From Apostichopus japonicus (taxonomy: Eukaryota; Echinodermata; Holothuroidea; Aspidochirotida; Stichopodidae), in NCBI RefSeq assembly GCF_037975245.1, contig NC_092582.1, positions 11,572,001 through 11,636,000 on the forward strand: a stretch of 64,000 bases of DNA, written 5' to 3'. The notes beneath the pieces are model-generated. The model did not search any database, was not told the DNA's origin, and saw nothing but the letters and a program-made list of their open reading frames with translations. Shown here one piece after another: positions 62,725 through 64,000 of the stretch. The position numbers and the translations under genes are program-made. Numbering within the stretch: position 1 is the stretch's first letter; every line of letters begins with the position of its first letter.

Positions 62725-62928
62725 TTAAAGACCAGAGGCTAAACTATTAAGGTGTGGTAACGGGGAAAACATCACTCCAAACAAATCAGGATCAGACAGT
62801 TGCTTAAATATCGTATTACTACAATTAATTATTCCATTGACTTGCACGATTTGGTTGTTACCCTCATAGGTCACCACAATATATGAATATGACTGGATGG
62901 AGGAGTTCTTCCAAAGGGAATTGGTCAT
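62725..62928 (-). CDS. Small ORF, possible exon or transposon fragment, function unknown
   Basis: This ATG-to-TAA frame of 67 codons contains SYIVVTYEGNNQIVQVNG, then NCSNTIFKQLSDPDLFG. The IVVTYEGxxQxVxVNG pattern resembles the strand-turn-strand of LamG/concanavalin-like domains (IVVTYDG...LYVNG). Two in-frame stops lie about 18 bases upstream, so if real it begins here or is a decayed exon. It lies about 180 bp from the MITE. Composition looks protein-like, but a single short frame is weak evidence. Confidence 0.2.
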   Translation of the reverse strand: MTNSLWKNSSIQSYSYIVVTYEGNNQIVQVNGIINCSNTIFKQLSDPDLFGVMFSPLPHLNSLASGL

Positions 62929-63111
62929 GCGATGGTGAAAACCGTCTTACTATGTGGGGAGGGTGGAGGGGGAAGGGGGCTGGTAGTGGGATTCTCCCCT
63001 AGAAGAAAGTAAAATTTTAGATGTCAAATGGAACATTCTGAGGAATATTTAGACACTATAAGTAAACTCTATATTCAGCTCTACACGCAAGGTTATGCCA
63101 ATATCTCAACT

Positions 63112-63458
63112 CAGTGGCGTAGGAAGGTACTTTTGAGTGGGGGGCTGAAGACTGACGGCCGGCATGGGGGAGGGGTCTAAGGGGAGGGGGATTTTTTTTG
63201 CATTTCCAGGTGGCCACAGATGCAATTTGGTGCAATATAGCACACTTCAACACCCACTCCATGTTGTAAACTTAATTTTGTATTTTCACCTGGCCTTAGA
63301 TGCAATATGGTGCTCCAAATGAGATTTTTTTTCTCATTTGGAAATGAAAAAGGGGTTTTCTGACTTGCGAACCGGGGGGGGGCGGAATGATACTTCCGCC
63401 CCTCCACATTTTTCACTGGGGGGCTGGCGCCCCCAGCCCCCCGGTTCCTACGCCCTTG
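63112..63458. mobile_element. hAT-type nonautonomous DNA transposon (MITE), 347 bp
   Basis: The element begins CAGTGGCGTAGGAA (63,112-63,125) and ends in the inverted TTCCTACGCCCTTG (63,445-63,458), a 14 bp terminal inverted repeat with two mismatches. It is flanked by a perfect 8 bp target duplication TCTCAACT (63,104-63,111 and 63,459-63,466). An 8 bp duplication and CAGTGGCG-like ends are typical of the hAT superfamily. Inside are two related segments (GTGGCCACAGATGCAATTTGG near 63,211 and CTGGCCTTAGATGCAATATGG near 63,290) and a CCAAATGAGA...TCTCATTTGG hairpin near 63,315-63,341. It has no transposase. A - strand open frame running through it is a by-product. Confidence 0.88.
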
Positions 63459-64000
63459 TCTCAACTCCTTTTGACGATTCGTGAGAGGTAGGGAAACAAA
63501 ATGTTTGAATGATGGTGCGGAATGGGAGGGGGGGGGGGGAGGAGGTAGGTTATGCACATAGAACACCTGGATCCGCGCCTGACGCAGGTAGAGAATTTTT
63601 CAACTAGCATTTCCTACCCCTAATACCATAGCAGTAATGTTTGGGGCATTCATTACCATATTAACCTTACCATGGTCGTTTATAAGGATTAGGCTTCTCA
63701 TAGAAGAGGTCAAAGTTCTATCCTAGCCTTATCTCTCCTCTCACCTAATATTCTCGTCATTACACAGACAGATTTCTAAAATGATCTAAATCACCTTCAT
63801 TCCTCCTAAATGTTCACACCATCAGAATTAAGTTTTTAATTCACACTCTTTAACATTAAAGCACAAAATCCCTTTGCCGACGGTTAACCTTTTTGAGCGG
63901 ATGTATACAACACTCTATGTCTATGGTGTGGTACGGTGCGTTTAGAGAGTTATGACTAACTAAAGAGTAATTAATCATAATAGTTAATCAAGGTTCACTG
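63459..64000. other. Intergenic, no gene recognised
   Basis: This is unique sequence with a G run near 63,528-63,539. I see no coding signal or repeat that I recognise. Confidence 0.5.

Noticed and set aside
63177-63566. 129-codon - strand ORF rich in Pro and Gly
   Set aside because: It runs through the hAT MITE and a poly-G tract; the residues are by-products of the element's GC-rich ends.

Overview
The window is eukaryotic nuclear DNA, very probably from a marine invertebrate deuterostome. An echinoderm such as a sea cucumber would fit, but that is inference. Supporting signs are GT-AG introns, an intronless amine-type GPCR, a microseminoprotein-like secreted gene, decayed LINE fragments, a hAT-type MITE, and recurrent TAGGCCTA-type words in AT-rich intergenic DNA. 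There are no operons or prokaryotic features.

Positions 1 to about 41,322 form one continuous satellite mega-array that runs off the left edge. It is built from three modules: (A) a monomer of about 46 bp beginning GTAAGCCACAGATATTCATA; (B) C-rich octamers of the CTCACCAT/CCACCTCA/CCATCCCA type; and (C) T-rich octamers of the CCATTTTA type, nearly free of G on the + strand. The modules combine into higher-order repeats (HORs). From 1 to 4.8 kb they form 436-461 bp B+C+5A units. From 5 to 22 kb they form 1.6-3.6 kb units, each carrying a long octamer block. From 24.5 to 33.8 kb there is an A-only field with 555 bp and 1,567 bp HORs. From 33.8 to 41.3 kb the arrangement is mixed and more decayed. 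All long reading frames here (FYHFTILP-type peptides) are by-products of the octamer period.

The array ends against a broken L1/Tx1-like ORF2 remnant (41,323-43,193) that has frameshifts, a lost catalytic Asp and an exact in-frame 102 bp duplication. A second, different LINE fragment (CR1/L2-like) lies at 43,858-44,120. Simple repeats separate the two.

The right-hand 20 kb is ordinary AT-rich sequence with two convincing genes. One is an intronless rhodopsin-like GPCR on the + strand (49,178-50,422), closest by motif to histamine-H3/muscarinic-type receptors but with Lys at the amine-anchoring position 3.32. The other is a three-exon gene on the - strand (61,872 down to 59,370). Its spliced product is a 137-residue secreted Cys-rich protein whose Cys spacing matches beta-microseminoprotein (MSMB/PSP94). 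This gene is not visible as a single ORF and was assembled from in-phase GT-AG exons. A 347 bp hAT-type MITE with a perfect 8 bp target duplication lies at 63,112-63,458. The remaining intergenic DNA holds microsatellites, old diverged duplications, a hammerhead-like motif, a tRNA-like fossil and a pair of perfect CRE sites. I see no other supportable genes there.
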